DNA of 20,975 bases, from NCBI GenBank assembly GCA_023436425.1, contig JAEZJD010000065.1:1-20975 (forward strand), in the 5' to 3' direction. Positions 1-6,723 of this stretch are shown piece by piece (position 1 is the stretch's first letter; each line of letters opens with the position of its first letter). Source of the stretch: Bacteroidota bacterium. GTDB lineage: Bacteria > Bacteroidota > Bacteroidia > Chitinophagales > Chitinophagaceae. Below the pieces are notes generated by a model. It saw nothing but the letters and a program-made list of their open reading frames with translations, did not search any database and was not told where the DNA came from. A program made the translations under genes and the position numbers.

Positions 1-1
1 T

Positions 2-259
2 ATGCAGCACATTTACAATCGAACACCGCCTGTGTCTATGTTAATTGTATCTATTGAAGGAAACTTCAAAAAAAAAGCAATTGGGCGGACGACGTTTACA
101 TGTTCCGATGGCATAATTATTAAAGACGCCATTGAGCACGCAGCCTCCAGAAAAACAAAGCAGGTTCGTGCATATTCAGCAGGCACAAATAGCGAGGGTG
201 AAGTAGTGGCTGAATTTTGGTGTACATGGTCATTCAAGAAAAAGGAGAATAGAAAATGA
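2..259 (+). CDS. Probable hotdog-fold DUF4442-like protein, C-terminal part
   Basis: The reading frame is open from the left edge, so the ATG at base 2 may be internal and the protein is probably truncated by the window. The 85 visible residues contain a GNFKKKAIGRTTFTCSDG strand-turn, an alanine-rich helix and a closing GEVVAEFWCTWSFK strand. This resembles the C-terminal half of DUF4442 hotdog-fold proteins, a group related to acyl-CoA thioesterases. That match is from memory of the family, and no catalytic residue can be assigned in this part. Its TGA stop overlaps the ATG of the next gene in an ATGA junction, so the two are very likely translated from one message. The opposite-strand frame over the same bases has no such resemblance. 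Confidence 0.6.
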   Translation: MQHIYNRTPPVSMLIVSIEGNFKKKAIGRTTFTCSDGIIIKDAIEHAASRKTKQVRAYSAGTNSEGEVVAEFWCTWSFKKKENRK

Positions 260-1659
260 AAATCGCATTTCACGGAGCGGCACGAACGGTAACGGGCTCA
301 AAGCATGTACTGACATTGAAAAACGGCAATAAGATTTTGCTTGATTGCGGCATGTTCCAAGGTATGGGAAAAGATACAGATACTCTCAACCGTGACTTTG
401 GGTTTGATCCTGCGGAAATAACTGTAATGATTCTTTCGCATGCGCACATCGATCACACCGGACTCATTCCAAAGCTTTGTAAAGAAGGCTTTGGGGGAAA
501 GATATTTTGCACGGATGCAACGAGAGAATTAGCCGCGGTGCTGTTGGAAGATTCTGCGGAAATTCAGGAAAGTGATACAAAGTATCATAACAAGGGTAGC
601 AAAGCCCAGGGCAAACCGCTTTTGCAACCACTCTACACTGTTGAAGATGCGAAAAACTGCATGCGCCAATTTTATGCGCAGCCATACAACCAATGGTTTC
701 CCGTTATTGATGGTGTGGAAGCTATGTTTACAGATGCCGGTCACATCATCGGCAGTGCATGTGTGCATGTTAAGGTGACGGAAAACGCGAAAACTGAACA
801 AATCACTTTCAGCGGCGATGTAGGAAGATACCGGGATGTAATACTGAAGTCGCCGGATGTTTTTCCACAGGCGGATTACATTCTTATGGAATCTACATAC
901 GGCAACAGCTTGCATGAAGATATTGTCAGCTCTGTTGACCAACTGCTTTCGTGGATCGAAAAAACCTGCTTACAGAAAAAAGGTAAACTAATTGTTCCGG
1001 CATTCAGTTTAGGCCGCACGCAGGAAATTCTTTATGCATTAAATGGACTTGAATTAGAAGGGCGGCTACCGAAACTTGATTACTTTCTTGACAGTCCGCT
1101 TAGCATGGAGGTTACTGAGCTCGTCAAAAGATACACTCAGTATTTCAACAGCCGCATTCAAAAGGTTTTATTGTCCGATAGTGATCCTTTTCAGTTCAAC
1201 GGCCTGCACTACATAAAATCAGTTGAAGAATCCAAAATGCTCAATTACCGGAATGAGCCGTGCGTAATCATCTCTGCCAGTGGCATGGCAGAAGCAGGTC
1301 GGGTAAAACATCACATCAGCAACAACATTGAAAACTCCCGCAACTCTATCTTAATGACCGGCTATTGCGAGCCACACTCGCTTGGTGGACGATTGATGGC
1401 AGGTGCAAAGGAAGTAGGCATATTTGGTGTGCAGCATGAAGTAAATGCGGAAATCGGAGCGATAAGAAGCATGAGTGCGCACGGCGACTATGAAGATCTT
1501 TATCAGTGGCTGGCCTGCCAGGATATTAAACAAGTGAAAAAGCTTTTTTTAGTACACGGCGAGTACGATGTGCAGATGGCTTTTAAAGCAAGGTTGATCA
1601 AGAAAGGATTTGCAGATGTGGAAATTCCCGAGCGCCATTTTGAAATTGGTTTATCATAG
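256..1659 (+). CDS. MBL-fold beta-CASP ribonuclease-like protein
   Basis: A 467-residue metallo-beta-lactamase protein with an RNA-specificity (beta-CASP) domain, the architecture of CPSF-73-like and bacterial RNase-like enzymes. The HxHxDH zinc motif is at residues 62-67 (SHAHIDHTG). Further ligands are H163 (AGHIIGSA) and D188 (SGDVG), and the beta-CASP motifs are E212 (MESTYG), the KHHI histidine near 352, H409 (SAHGD) and H434 (HGE). All expected metal ligands are present, so an active hydrolase is likely. It probably acts in the cytoplasm on RNA, but its substrate cannot be read from sequence. An AAGGAG-type ribosome binding site at 242-247 sits 8 bases before the ATG, unusual for this window. 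The start overlaps the stop of the upstream gene. No U-rich plus-strand terminator follows. Confidence 0.92.
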   Translation: MKIAFHGAARTVTGSKHVLTLKNGNKILLDCGMFQGMGKDTDTLNRDFGFDPAEITVMILSHAHIDHTGLIPKLCKEGFGGKIFCTDATRELAAVLLEDSAEIQESDTKYHNKGSKAQGKPLLQPLYTVEDAKNCMRQFYAQPYNQWFPVIDGVEAMFTDAGHIIGSACVHVKVTENAKTEQITFSGDVGRYRDVILKSPDVFPQADYILMESTYGNSLHEDIVSSVDQLLSWIEKTCLQKKGKLIVPAFSLGRTQEILYALNGLELEGRLPKLDYFLDSPLSMEVTELVKRYTQYFNSRIQKVLLSDSDPFQFNGLHYIKSVEESKMLNYRNEPCVIISASGMAEAGRVKHHISNNIENSRNSILMTGYCEPHSLGGRLMAGAKEVGIFGVQHEVNAEIGAIRSMSAHGDYEDLYQWLACQDIKQVKKLFLVHGEYDVQMAFKARLIKKGFADVEIPERHFEIGLS

Positions 1660-1661
1660 TT

Positions 1662-1692
1662 ATAAAAAAAGCCTTGCACGTATGCAAAGCTT
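1662..1692 (-). terminator. Intrinsic terminator of tRNA-Glu
   Basis: Read on the minus strand, a stem of AAGC/GCTT plus TTGCA/TGCAA (1669-1692, one mismatch, 4-base loop) is followed by a run of seven T. It begins 4 bases past the tRNA 3' end, so it ends the tRNA transcript. On the plus strand no T-run follows, so it does not serve the gene ending at 1659. Confidence 0.85.
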
Positions 1693-1695
1693 CTG

Positions 1696-1767
1696 TACCG
1701 CGTACGGGATTCGAACCCGTATCACCACCGTGAAAGGGTGGTGTCCTAACCCTTAGACGAACGCGGC
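1696..1767 (-). tRNA. tRNA-Glu (anticodon UUC)
   Basis: The minus strand folds into a complete 72-base cloverleaf. The 7-bp acceptor stem has a G1-U72 wobble. The anticodon arm is CCACC-CTTTCAC-GGTGG with anticodon TTC, and the T arm is ACGGG-TTCGAAT-CCCGT. The discriminator is A, and CCA is not encoded (CAG follows). It decodes GAA/GAG glutamate codons and also supplies Glu-tRNA for tetrapyrrole synthesis in many bacteria. A promoter lies directly upstream and an intrinsic terminator directly downstream, so it is a single-gene unit. Confidence 0.97.
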
Positions 1768-1790
1768 AAACGTCCTTTTTTTCGGGTGGG

Positions 1791-1823
1791 CAAAGATAGG
1801 CTGCACCTGCATGGTCTCCAAAA
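1791..1823 (-). promoter_or_regulatory. Bacteroidota-type promoter of tRNA-Glu
   Basis: On the minus strand a TTTTG at 1819-1823 is separated by 20 bases from TATCTTTG at 1791-1798. This fits the Bacteroidota primary sigma consensus (TTG, about 19-21 bases, TAnnTTTG). Transcription would begin near 1786, about 19 bases before the mature tRNA 5' end. Confidence 0.75.
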
Positions 1824-1856
1824 TTTTTTGCAATAATGATTTAGGAAAGTGTTAAG

Positions 1857-2027
1857 CTATTTCGTGTAAGCAGCAGCGCCAAAAGATGCGACTTTCTTCT
1901 GAATTAACGCAACAACCGAGTACAGTTTTTCGATGCGTTTGCTATCTGCCTGTGCAAGAGAAAATGTGACGAGAACAACAATGAATAAAAATATTACCAG
2001 GCTTTTTTCGATCAATGTCCTTTTCAT
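1857..2027 (-). CDS. Small exported peptide, unknown function
   Basis: A 56-residue frame starts with ATG at 2027 and ends with TAG at 1857. It begins MKRTLIEK, continues with a hydrophobic stretch (SLVIFLFIVVLVTFSLAQA) typical of a Sec signal peptide or signal anchor, and ends with a short charged and alanine-rich tail (residues 28-56). The start is 32 bases downstream of the engB stop on the same strand, so it could be the last gene of the oxidoreductase-engB unit. No family is recognised. The well-formed signal sequence in a frame this short is the main reason for believing it is real; no clear ribosome binding site is seen. The mature part would be only about 29 residues. Confidence 0.5.
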   Translation of the reverse strand: MKRTLIEKSLVIFLFIVVLVTFSLAQADSKRIEKLYSVVALIQKKVASFGAAAYTK

Positions 2028-2059
2028 AAGTGGAAATCCGCTGCAATATAAAAAACAAT

Positions 2060-2698
2060 TTACTTCACACCGGCACGGTGTTGCTCAAATAATCTATTGT
2101 TGTCATCGATGAAATCGAGAATCTGTTTTACTCCTGTTCTTTTTACAGCCGATGTTTGAAACGCAGGCGGCAACTCCTCCCAATTTTCCCTAAGTGCATT
2201 TAAAAAACTATTTACGTTAAAGGCCACTTCCCTTTGAGTTGATTTATCCGTTTTGGTAAAAACGAGTGAAAACGGTACTTGCCACTGTCCCAACCTATTA
2301 ATAAAATCTAAATCAATTTTTTGAGGCTCGTGGCGGCTGTCAATTAAAACAAACAGGTTGATAAGGTTTTCTCTCTTACGAATGTAATTTTCGATCATCT
2401 GCTCCCACCGCCGTCGGGACGATTGGGAAACTTTTGCGAAACCATATCCGGGAAGGTCAACAATGTACCAATGTTGTCTATCACCGGACGTGATTGTGAA
2501 ATGATTAATTAGCTGGGTCTTTCCGGGAGTGCCGGACACCTTCGCCAATTCTTTTTTGCTGGTCAATGCATTGATCAACGACGATTTTCCCACATTGCTT
2601 CTGCCGATGAAAGCATATTCCGGTCTGTCCGGCGGAGGACATTTGTCAAACGAAGGACTGCTAATCAAATAAGACGCATCAATTATTTCCATGTTCAA
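2060..2698 (-). CDS. engB: Ribosome biogenesis GTPase EngB (YsxC/YihA)
   Basis: A 212-residue TRAFAC-class GTPase, the usual size for EngB. The GTP-binding motifs are in order: G1 GRSNVGKS (residues 32-39), G2 threonine in SGTPGKTQ (about 57), G3 DLPGYG (81-86), G4 TKTD (148-151) and G5 SAVKRTG near the C terminus. Proteins of this family assist late assembly of the large ribosomal subunit in the cytoplasm and are often essential. The ATG lies 4 bases after the stop of the FAD oxidoreductase gene, so the two are surely cotranscribed. An in-frame ATG two codons later is an equally possible start. Nothing is missing from the family core. Confidence 0.96.
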   Translation of the reverse strand: MNMEIIDASYLISSPSFDKCPPPDRPEYAFIGRSNVGKSSLINALTSKKELAKVSGTPGKTQLINHFTITSGDRQHWYIVDLPGYGFAKVSQSSRRRWEQMIENYIRKRENLINLFVLIDSRHEPQKIDLDFINRLGQWQVPFSLVFTKTDKSTQREVAFNVNSFLNALRENWEELPPAFQTSAVKRTGVKQILDFIDDNNRLFEQHRAGVK

Positions 2699-2702
2699 CG
2701 GC

Positions 2703-3770
2703 TTATGAACTGTGTGTCGAAAGTATTTTGTTGAAGCGGCTCACATTCGCTTCATCCGCAATCGGCAAATTATAAACCATATTCTGCACCAGCTGATTTG
2801 CAAAAAAAGGTGCAAGAGAGGCTCCCTTTGTTCCCATACCATTCAAAATTCCCAAAGATGAATGCACGGGATGAAAACCGACAAAAGGCCGCCGCTCTAA
2901 AGTGGCGGGACGAACTGCAGCTTTGTGTTCCAATACTTTGAACGGTTTTTTCAACCATTGATTCAAGTGCGCAGTAGTTTTTTGTAAGAACTGTTCCGAA
3001 GGGAGATCATCACTGAACTCCCATTGGTAACTCGAACCAACCCAATATTGATTCGGTTCAGAGATCGGCACCAACGCTGTCCCCTTTTTAAAAATAAAAT
3101 CGGATGGTAAGGCTTCGGTTTCTATAATCAAACACTCGCCCTTATTTGCCGAAAACGGGAGCAACTTAAACCATCGATTTTGCAGCGAATTAATGCCGTC
3201 ACAAAAAACAATTTTGTCCGCTGTAAAATTTCTGTAAGCAATTTCCTGCGCAGATACGATGACTTCCGCGGTTTCAAATCGTTCGTTCAATACGGCTCCG
3301 GAATCCTGCAAATAGTTTCTCCATAGTCGCAGCAGCGATTGAAAGTTCACTACGTAACAAGGACAGATTTCGCCGCAGCCAAATTCGTAATTGAAAAAAG
3401 GATTGAATGAATTTTGATCCGGAAAAGCATGCAGGTAAGTATCGTCTTCAGCTACACGCTCAATAAACGCTTCCCTCATTTGCGGTGATGGGAAAAAATC
3501 GATTATACTTTTTGGGGTAATGAGCGACGCCTGCAAAAAATCAGAAAGTTCTGCGTAGGTTGTTTTGGCAAAGGATAAGAGGTCTTCGATCATCCAGGTG
3601 GTTACATATCTTCTTCCCGTCACCGGATTGATGATGCCCGCAGAAATAAGTGACGAGCTACTTTCTTTTTCTTCATCAATAATTAGGAAAGTCTTTCCTT
3701 CTTTTTTCAGGAACCACGACAACATCGTTCCGCAAATTCCCTGTCCTACTATCAGAACATCTACGTGCAT
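2703..3770 (-). CDS. FAD-dependent oxidoreductase, DAO family
   Basis: A 355-residue protein opening with a Rossmann dinucleotide-binding motif (VDVLIVGQGICG, residues 3-14) followed by an acidic residue ending the second strand (LIIDEE), as in FAD-binding D-amino-acid-oxidase-type enzymes. A second characteristic block near the C terminus, AAVRPATLERRPFVGFHP then GILNGMGTKGASLAP, is the region that closes over the flavin in the DAO/MnmC-type fold. No signal peptide is seen, so it is probably cytoplasmic. The substrate cannot be assigned. It is the first gene of a unit with engB. A TACCTTCG element ends 5 bases before the ATG, so the message may be leaderless. Confidence 0.85.
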   Translation of the reverse strand: MHVDVLIVGQGICGTMLSWFLKKEGKTFLIIDEEKESSSSLISAGIINPVTGRRYVTTWMIEDLLSFAKTTYAELSDFLQASLITPKSIIDFFPSPQMREAFIERVAEDDTYLHAFPDQNSFNPFFNYEFGCGEICPCYVVNFQSLLRLWRNYLQDSGAVLNERFETAEVIVSAQEIAYRNFTADKIVFCDGINSLQNRWFKLLPFSANKGECLIIETEALPSDFIFKKGTALVPISEPNQYWVGSSYQWEFSDDLPSEQFLQKTTAHLNQWLKKPFKVLEHKAAVRPATLERRPFVGFHPVHSSLGILNGMGTKGASLAPFFANQLVQNMVYNLPIADEANVSRFNKILSTHSS

Positions 3771-3775
3771 GTTTG

Positions 3776-3783
3776 CGAAGGTA
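3776..3783 (-). promoter_or_regulatory. Possible -7 element of the oxidoreductase gene
   Basis: TACCTTCG on the minus strand matches TAnnTTTG with one change and ends 5 bases before the ATG at 3770. No TTG is found 19-21 bases further upstream, so this is a weak call. Confidence 0.35.
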
Positions 3784-3937
3784 AATGGCTGCTGTTTAAC
3801 TTTTGTTTAAGCGACAGCAGCTAAACTAAAGGGGTGCAGCAGCTATCTTATCAACGGCTAAAACATAATACCCGTAAGGGTTTTCATATGTTTCCCTTGA
3901 ATACACCTAAGCTAATCAGGTACTTAATGAAGACAAC

Positions 3938-3968
3938 GAAGCCCTTCTTTTGCTGAAGGGCTTCACAT
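3938..3968. terminator. Hairpin downstream of sucD, likely terminator
   Basis: A perfect 10-bp inverted repeat, GAAGCCCTTC (3938-3947) and GAAGGGCTTC (3955-3964) with a 7-base loop, starts about 20 bases beyond the sucD stop. On the minus strand the bases after it (GTTGTCTTC) are only moderately T-rich; on the plus strand ACATTTTT follows. Position makes it the likely end of the sucD transcript. Confidence 0.6.
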
Positions 3969-3984
3969 TTTTCCAGGAATATAT

Positions 3985-4857
3985 CTAACGAAGGATTTCT
4001 GCCATTGTTTTACCAATGTCCGCGGGGCTTTGCACAACGTGCACCCCACATTCGGAAAGAATTTTCATTTTAGCGGCAGCGGTATCTTCTGCTCCGCCCA
4101 CAATTGCTCCGGCGTGTCCCATTCGTCGGCCTGGAGGTGCAGTTTGTCCCGCAATAAAACCAACAACAGGTTTTTTGTTGCCTGTATCTCTTATCCATCT
4201 TGCAGCTTCGGCTTCCATTCCACCCCCAATTTCACCTATCATAACGATTGACTCAGTTTCAGGATCGTTCATGAAAAGTTCTACAGCTTCTTTAGTAGTA
4301 GTTCCAATAATCGGATCGCCACCAATACCCACCGCTGTGGAAATACCCAGCCCCACTTTCACCACCTGGTCTGCTGCCTCATAAGTAAGCGTTCCTGATT
4401 TTGATACAATACCAACTTTACCTTTTTTGAAGACAAACCCCGGCATGATGCCGACTTTACATTCGTCCGCAGTGATCACACCCGGACAATTTGGACCAAC
4501 AAGTCTGGTGTTTGATGATTTCAGGAAGTTTTTCACTTTCACCATATCCTGAACGGGAATTCCTTCTGTTATACAAACGACAAGTTCAACACCAGCATCG
4601 GCAGCTTCCATGACAGCATCAGCTGCGAAAGCCGGCGGAACGAAGATGATTGAAACATTTGCCCCGGTTTCTTTTACGCAGTCGGCCACTGTGTTGAAAA
4701 CTCTTCTATCAAGATGAAAAGTTCCACCTTTGCCCGGAGTTACTCCACCCACGACATCTGTTCCATATTCGATCATCTGTGAAGCGTGAAATGTACCTTC
4801 CGTACCCGTAAAACCCTGCACCAGAACTTTCGAGTTCTTGTTTACCAGAATACTCAT
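3985..4857 (-). CDS. sucD: Succinate-CoA ligase, alpha subunit
   Basis: The alpha subunit of succinyl-CoA synthetase, which interconverts succinyl-CoA and succinate with formation of a nucleoside triphosphate in the TCA cycle. With the ATG at 4857 the protein is 290 residues, the normal length. The CoA-binding N-terminal domain has QGFTGTEGTFH (residues 14-24) and GGVTPGKGG, and the phosphorylated histidine is H248 in PPGRRMGHAGAI. A longer in-frame start 21 codons upstream is rejected: it lies upstream of the -7 element at 4881-4888 and adds a non-homologous tail. The beta subunit gene sucC is not in this window, so the complex is encoded at two loci, as is common in Bacteroidota. Confidence 0.96.
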   Translation of the reverse strand: MSILVNKNSKVLVQGFTGTEGTFHASQMIEYGTDVVGGVTPGKGGTFHLDRRVFNTVADCVKETGANVSIIFVPPAFAADAVMEAADAGVELVVCITEGIPVQDMVKVKNFLKSSNTRLVGPNCPGVITADECKVGIMPGFVFKKGKVGIVSKSGTLTYEAADQVVKVGLGISTAVGIGGDPIIGTTTKEAVELFMNDPETESIVMIGEIGGGMEAEAARWIRDTGNKKPVVGFIAGQTAPPGRRMGHAGAIVGGAEDTAAAKMKILSECGVHVVQSPADIGKTMAEILR

Positions 4858-4880
4858 ATCAAATCCAAATTTTTGGATGG

Positions 4881-4888
4881 CAAAAGTA
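4881..4888 (-). promoter_or_regulatory. -7 element of sucD
   Basis: TACTTTTG on the minus strand matches TAnnTTTG and lies 23 bases before the sucD ATG, just downstream of the preceding gene's terminator. No good -33 TTG is seen at the expected distance. The short leader holds a small inverted repeat (ATCCAA/TTGGAT). Confidence 0.55.
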
Positions 4889-4920
4889 ATACTTAGAAAC
4901 AGTAGAGAGGCTGATTTCAA

Positions 4921-4947
4921 AATAAAAAAGCACCCAATCGGGTGCTT
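4921..4947 (-). terminator. Intrinsic terminator of the OmpR-type regulator gene
   Basis: On the minus strand a perfect stem AAGCACCC/GGGTGCTT with a 4-base loop (4928-4947) runs into TTTTTTATTTT. It lies 20 bases after the stop at 4968 and separates that gene from sucD. Confidence 0.93.
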
Positions 4948-4967
4948 AGCTTATTATCTAAACAGTA

Positions 4968-5666
4968 TCATTCCTGCACTACGAGACGGAAGCCGTTACC
5001 ATGGATGTTGACGATTTCGATCTTTGGATCATCCTTCAAATACTTTCGCAGTTTGGCAATGTAGACGTCCATGCTTCTGCCGTTGAAATAAGTGTCGCTT
5101 CCCCAAATTCTCTTTAGCGCCTGTTCACGCGGCAACAAGTCGTTCAGGTGCTCACATAACATTTTCAGCAGTTCGTTTTCTTTAGGAGAAAGCGTTTGCG
5201 TTTTGCCATCGTGTGAAAGTTGCCGCAACTTAGGATTAAAATGATAGGTGGACAGATCGTACTCGCGATTTTCCGCTTCGCGATTCAGTTCTTCATTTCG
5301 TTTAAGAATTGCTTTTATTTTATGCAACAAAACCTCGCTGTCAAATGGTTTTGTTATGTAATCATCTGCGCCCAATTTGTATCCCTGAATGATGTCTTCC
5401 TTCATGGTTTTAGCACTGAGAAAGAACAGTGGCACGTCAGGATTAATGTCCCTAATCTCTTCTGCAAGCGTGAATCCGTCCATGTTAGGCATCATCACAT
5501 CGAGCAAACAAAGGTCAAATTGTTCCCGTTGAAAGGCTGCAAGCCCGAGGCGGCCGTCCCTTTCCAGCGTAACATCATAATCGTTTAATTCAAGATAATT
5601 CTTCAGTACACTCCCTAAATTCGGATCGTCTTCGCATAATAAAATCTTAGCTTTTTTTCCTTCCAT
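4968..5666 (-). CDS. OmpR/PhoB-family response regulator, RprY-like
   Basis: A 232-residue two-domain response regulator. The receiver has the acidic pocket (CEDD, residues 11-14), the phosphorylated aspartate D56 (CLLDVMMPNMDG), S84 and the invariant lysine K106 (DDYITKPF). A winged-helix DNA-binding domain occupies about residues 132-230 (LSPKENELLKMLCEH, then the GRSMDVYIAKLRKYL recognition region). It is a likely transcription factor controlled by phosphorylation, similar in layout to Bacteroides RprY, though the target genes are unknown. The ATG at 5666 is chosen because the receiver begins seven residues later; a start 20 codons upstream would lie inside an inverted repeat. No histidine kinase gene is adjacent. 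Confidence 0.93.
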   Translation of the reverse strand: MEGKKAKILLCEDDPNLGSVLKNYLELNDYDVTLERDGRLGLAAFQREQFDLCLLDVMMPNMDGFTLAEEIRDINPDVPLFFLSAKTMKEDIIQGYKLGADDYITKPFDSEVLLHKIKAILKRNEELNREAENREYDLSTYHFNPKLRQLSHDGKTQTLSPKENELLKMLCEHLNDLLPREQALKRIWGSDTYFNGRSMDVYIAKLRKYLKDDPKIEIVNIHGNGFRLVVQE

Positions 5667-5719
5667 GACTTTCTTTTTAATATCTGTAAAATTAACGCAA
5701 ATGCCAAAAAAGCTCTCGC

Positions 5720-5737
5720 TTTGCATTTACATGCAAA
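5720..5737. repeat. Inverted repeat upstream of the OmpR-type regulator gene
   Basis: TTTGCAT-TTAC-ATGCAAA is a perfect 7-bp inverted repeat about 55 bases before the regulator ATG, between the two response regulator genes. No T-run follows on the minus strand, so it looks more like a protein-binding site than a terminator. Confidence 0.45.
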
Positions 5738-5796
5738 AACTTTTCCACCTGAAGTGCAGGAGTAAAAAACGGAGGTAAACAACGAAATGAAACGGA

Positions 5797-6468
5797 TCAA
5801 TTTTGGTGCACAATACCAGCCTTAACAGCATACATAATTAATCCTGCTAAAGATTTGGAGCCGGTTTTAGTTTTCAGCTTGTCGCGAATGGCTTCTACTG
5901 TACGCGGGCTGAGGTCCACCGCCGAGGCAATTTCCCGTGTGCTTTTTTCCTCGCACATTAGTTTTAAAACGGTTTTTTCCTTGTCGCTCAACTGAATGTC
6001 GGTATCCGCTTGTGCATCGTTTACTTTCTTCATGCGCAAACCATTCAGCAACGCTTTATTGGTGAGATCATTGAAAAAAAACTCTTGCTCAAAACAAGTT
6101 TTGATTGCCTGGTAAATCATTTCTGAATCCGAATCCTTGGTCAGATACGAGTTTGCACCTATTTCCATCATTCTGGAAATCACTGAATGGTCATTATGCA
6201 TGGACAGCATGATTACTTTTACGTCAGGATACATCTTTTTTATTTCTGGCAACGTTGCCAAACCGTCCATAATAGGCATTTGGATGTCGAGTAGAATGAC
6301 GTCAGGCTTTATGTGCTTTAACAAGTTCAGAAGCTGCATCCCATTTTCAGCTTCGGCTATCATTTCTATGTCTTTGCGGCTGGAGAGTGAGGTTTTTACG
6401 CCTGTGCGAAATAGCGCATGATCGTCTGCTATAGCTACTTTAATCGTGTTTTGGTCAGGATTTTTCAT
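5797..6468 (-). CDS. NarL/FixJ-family response regulator (LuxR-type HTH)
   Basis: A 223-residue response regulator. Receiver residues are D15-D16 (VAIADDHALFR), the phosphorylated aspartate D61 (VILLDIQMPIMDG), S89 and K111 (SYLTKDSD). The C-terminal LuxR-type helix-turn-helix spans about 158-215 (LSDKEKTVLKLMCEEKSTREIA, then LSPRTVEAIRDKLKTK). It is a phosphorylation-dependent transcription factor, and the partner kinase is not in the window. Upstream lie two ATTCGGAA repeats and a flanking inverted repeat (6509-6571), a plausible autoregulatory site. No clear terminator separates it from the second regulator, whose ATG is 130 bases downstream; cotranscription is possible. Confidence 0.94.
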   Translation of the reverse strand: MKNPDQNTIKVAIADDHALFRTGVKTSLSSRKDIEMIAEAENGMQLLNLLKHIKPDVILLDIQMPIMDGLATLPEIKKMYPDVKVIMLSMHNDHSVISRMMEIGANSYLTKDSDSEMIYQAIKTCFEQEFFFNDLTNKALLNGLRMKKVNDAQADTDIQLSDKEKTVLKLMCEEKSTREIASAVDLSPRTVEAIRDKLKTKTGSKSLAGLIMYAVKAGIVHQN

Positions 6469-6508
6469 AAGAATGATTGTAGTTCTACGGTGGAATTTGA
6501 CTGCAAAT

Positions 6509-6571
6509 TCGTAAAAACCTTCCGCATTCGGAAGTGTAGTATTACTGATTTTTGATATTCGGAATTTACGA
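6509..6571. promoter_or_regulatory. Operator-like repeat cluster upstream of the LuxR-type regulator
   Basis: Direct repeats ATTCGGAA occur at 6526-6533 and 6557-6564, 31 bases apart, about three helical turns. They are enclosed by the inverted pair TCGTAAA (6509-6515) and TTTACGA (6565-6571). The inner copy is also half of a hairpin, CTTCCG/CGGAAG (6519-6534), which on the minus strand is followed by GTTTTTAC and could act as a terminator or attenuator in the leader of the regulator mRNA. Confidence 0.5.
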
Positions 6572-6686
6572 CTGTGGTTGAGACACAGGCAAGTTAGTCT
6601 CCTAAGAAAGTTTACGCTACTGTTTTACAGTATATCTCCGACGGCTGCCGTATAAAGAGAACCGTAGAAAAAGAGAAATACTGCTC
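6572..6686. other. Non-coding stretch with short palindromes
   Basis: Between the regulator's upstream repeats and the small RNA promoter I see no credible gene. Short self-complementary elements are present: TACTGT/ACAGTA around 6618-6632, ACGG/CCGT around 6641-6651, and AAGAG/CTCTT around 6671-6688. A 62-codon minus-strand frame here needs a TTG start, resembles nothing and overlaps the candidate RNA. Confidence 0.5.
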
Positions 6687-6717
6687 TTGTACAGCGCTAC
6701 CTTTAAAACTAGTTTTG
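6687..6717 (+). promoter_or_regulatory. Bacteroidota-type promoter of the candidate small RNA
   Basis: TTG (6687-6689), a 20-base spacer, then TAGTTTTG (6710-6717): a full match to TTG-N19-21-TAnnTTTG, with the same spacing as the tRNA-Glu promoter in this window. The predicted start is about 6722-6725. The -7 element is overlapped by the 12-base palindrome AAAACTAGTTTT (6705-6716), a possible operator. Confidence 0.65.
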
Positions 6718-6723
6718 CAGCAG

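Noticed and set aside
3784..3937. Imperfect CTGCTG/CAGCAG repeats and a 9-codon minus-strand frame
   Set aside because: The repeats leave a 20-base loop with no T-run and the frame is too short to support; I see no gene in this spacer.
4858..4920. N-terminal extension of sucD
   Set aside because: The extra 21 residues are not part of the family and the -7 element lies inside them; ATG at 4857 gives the usual 290 residues.
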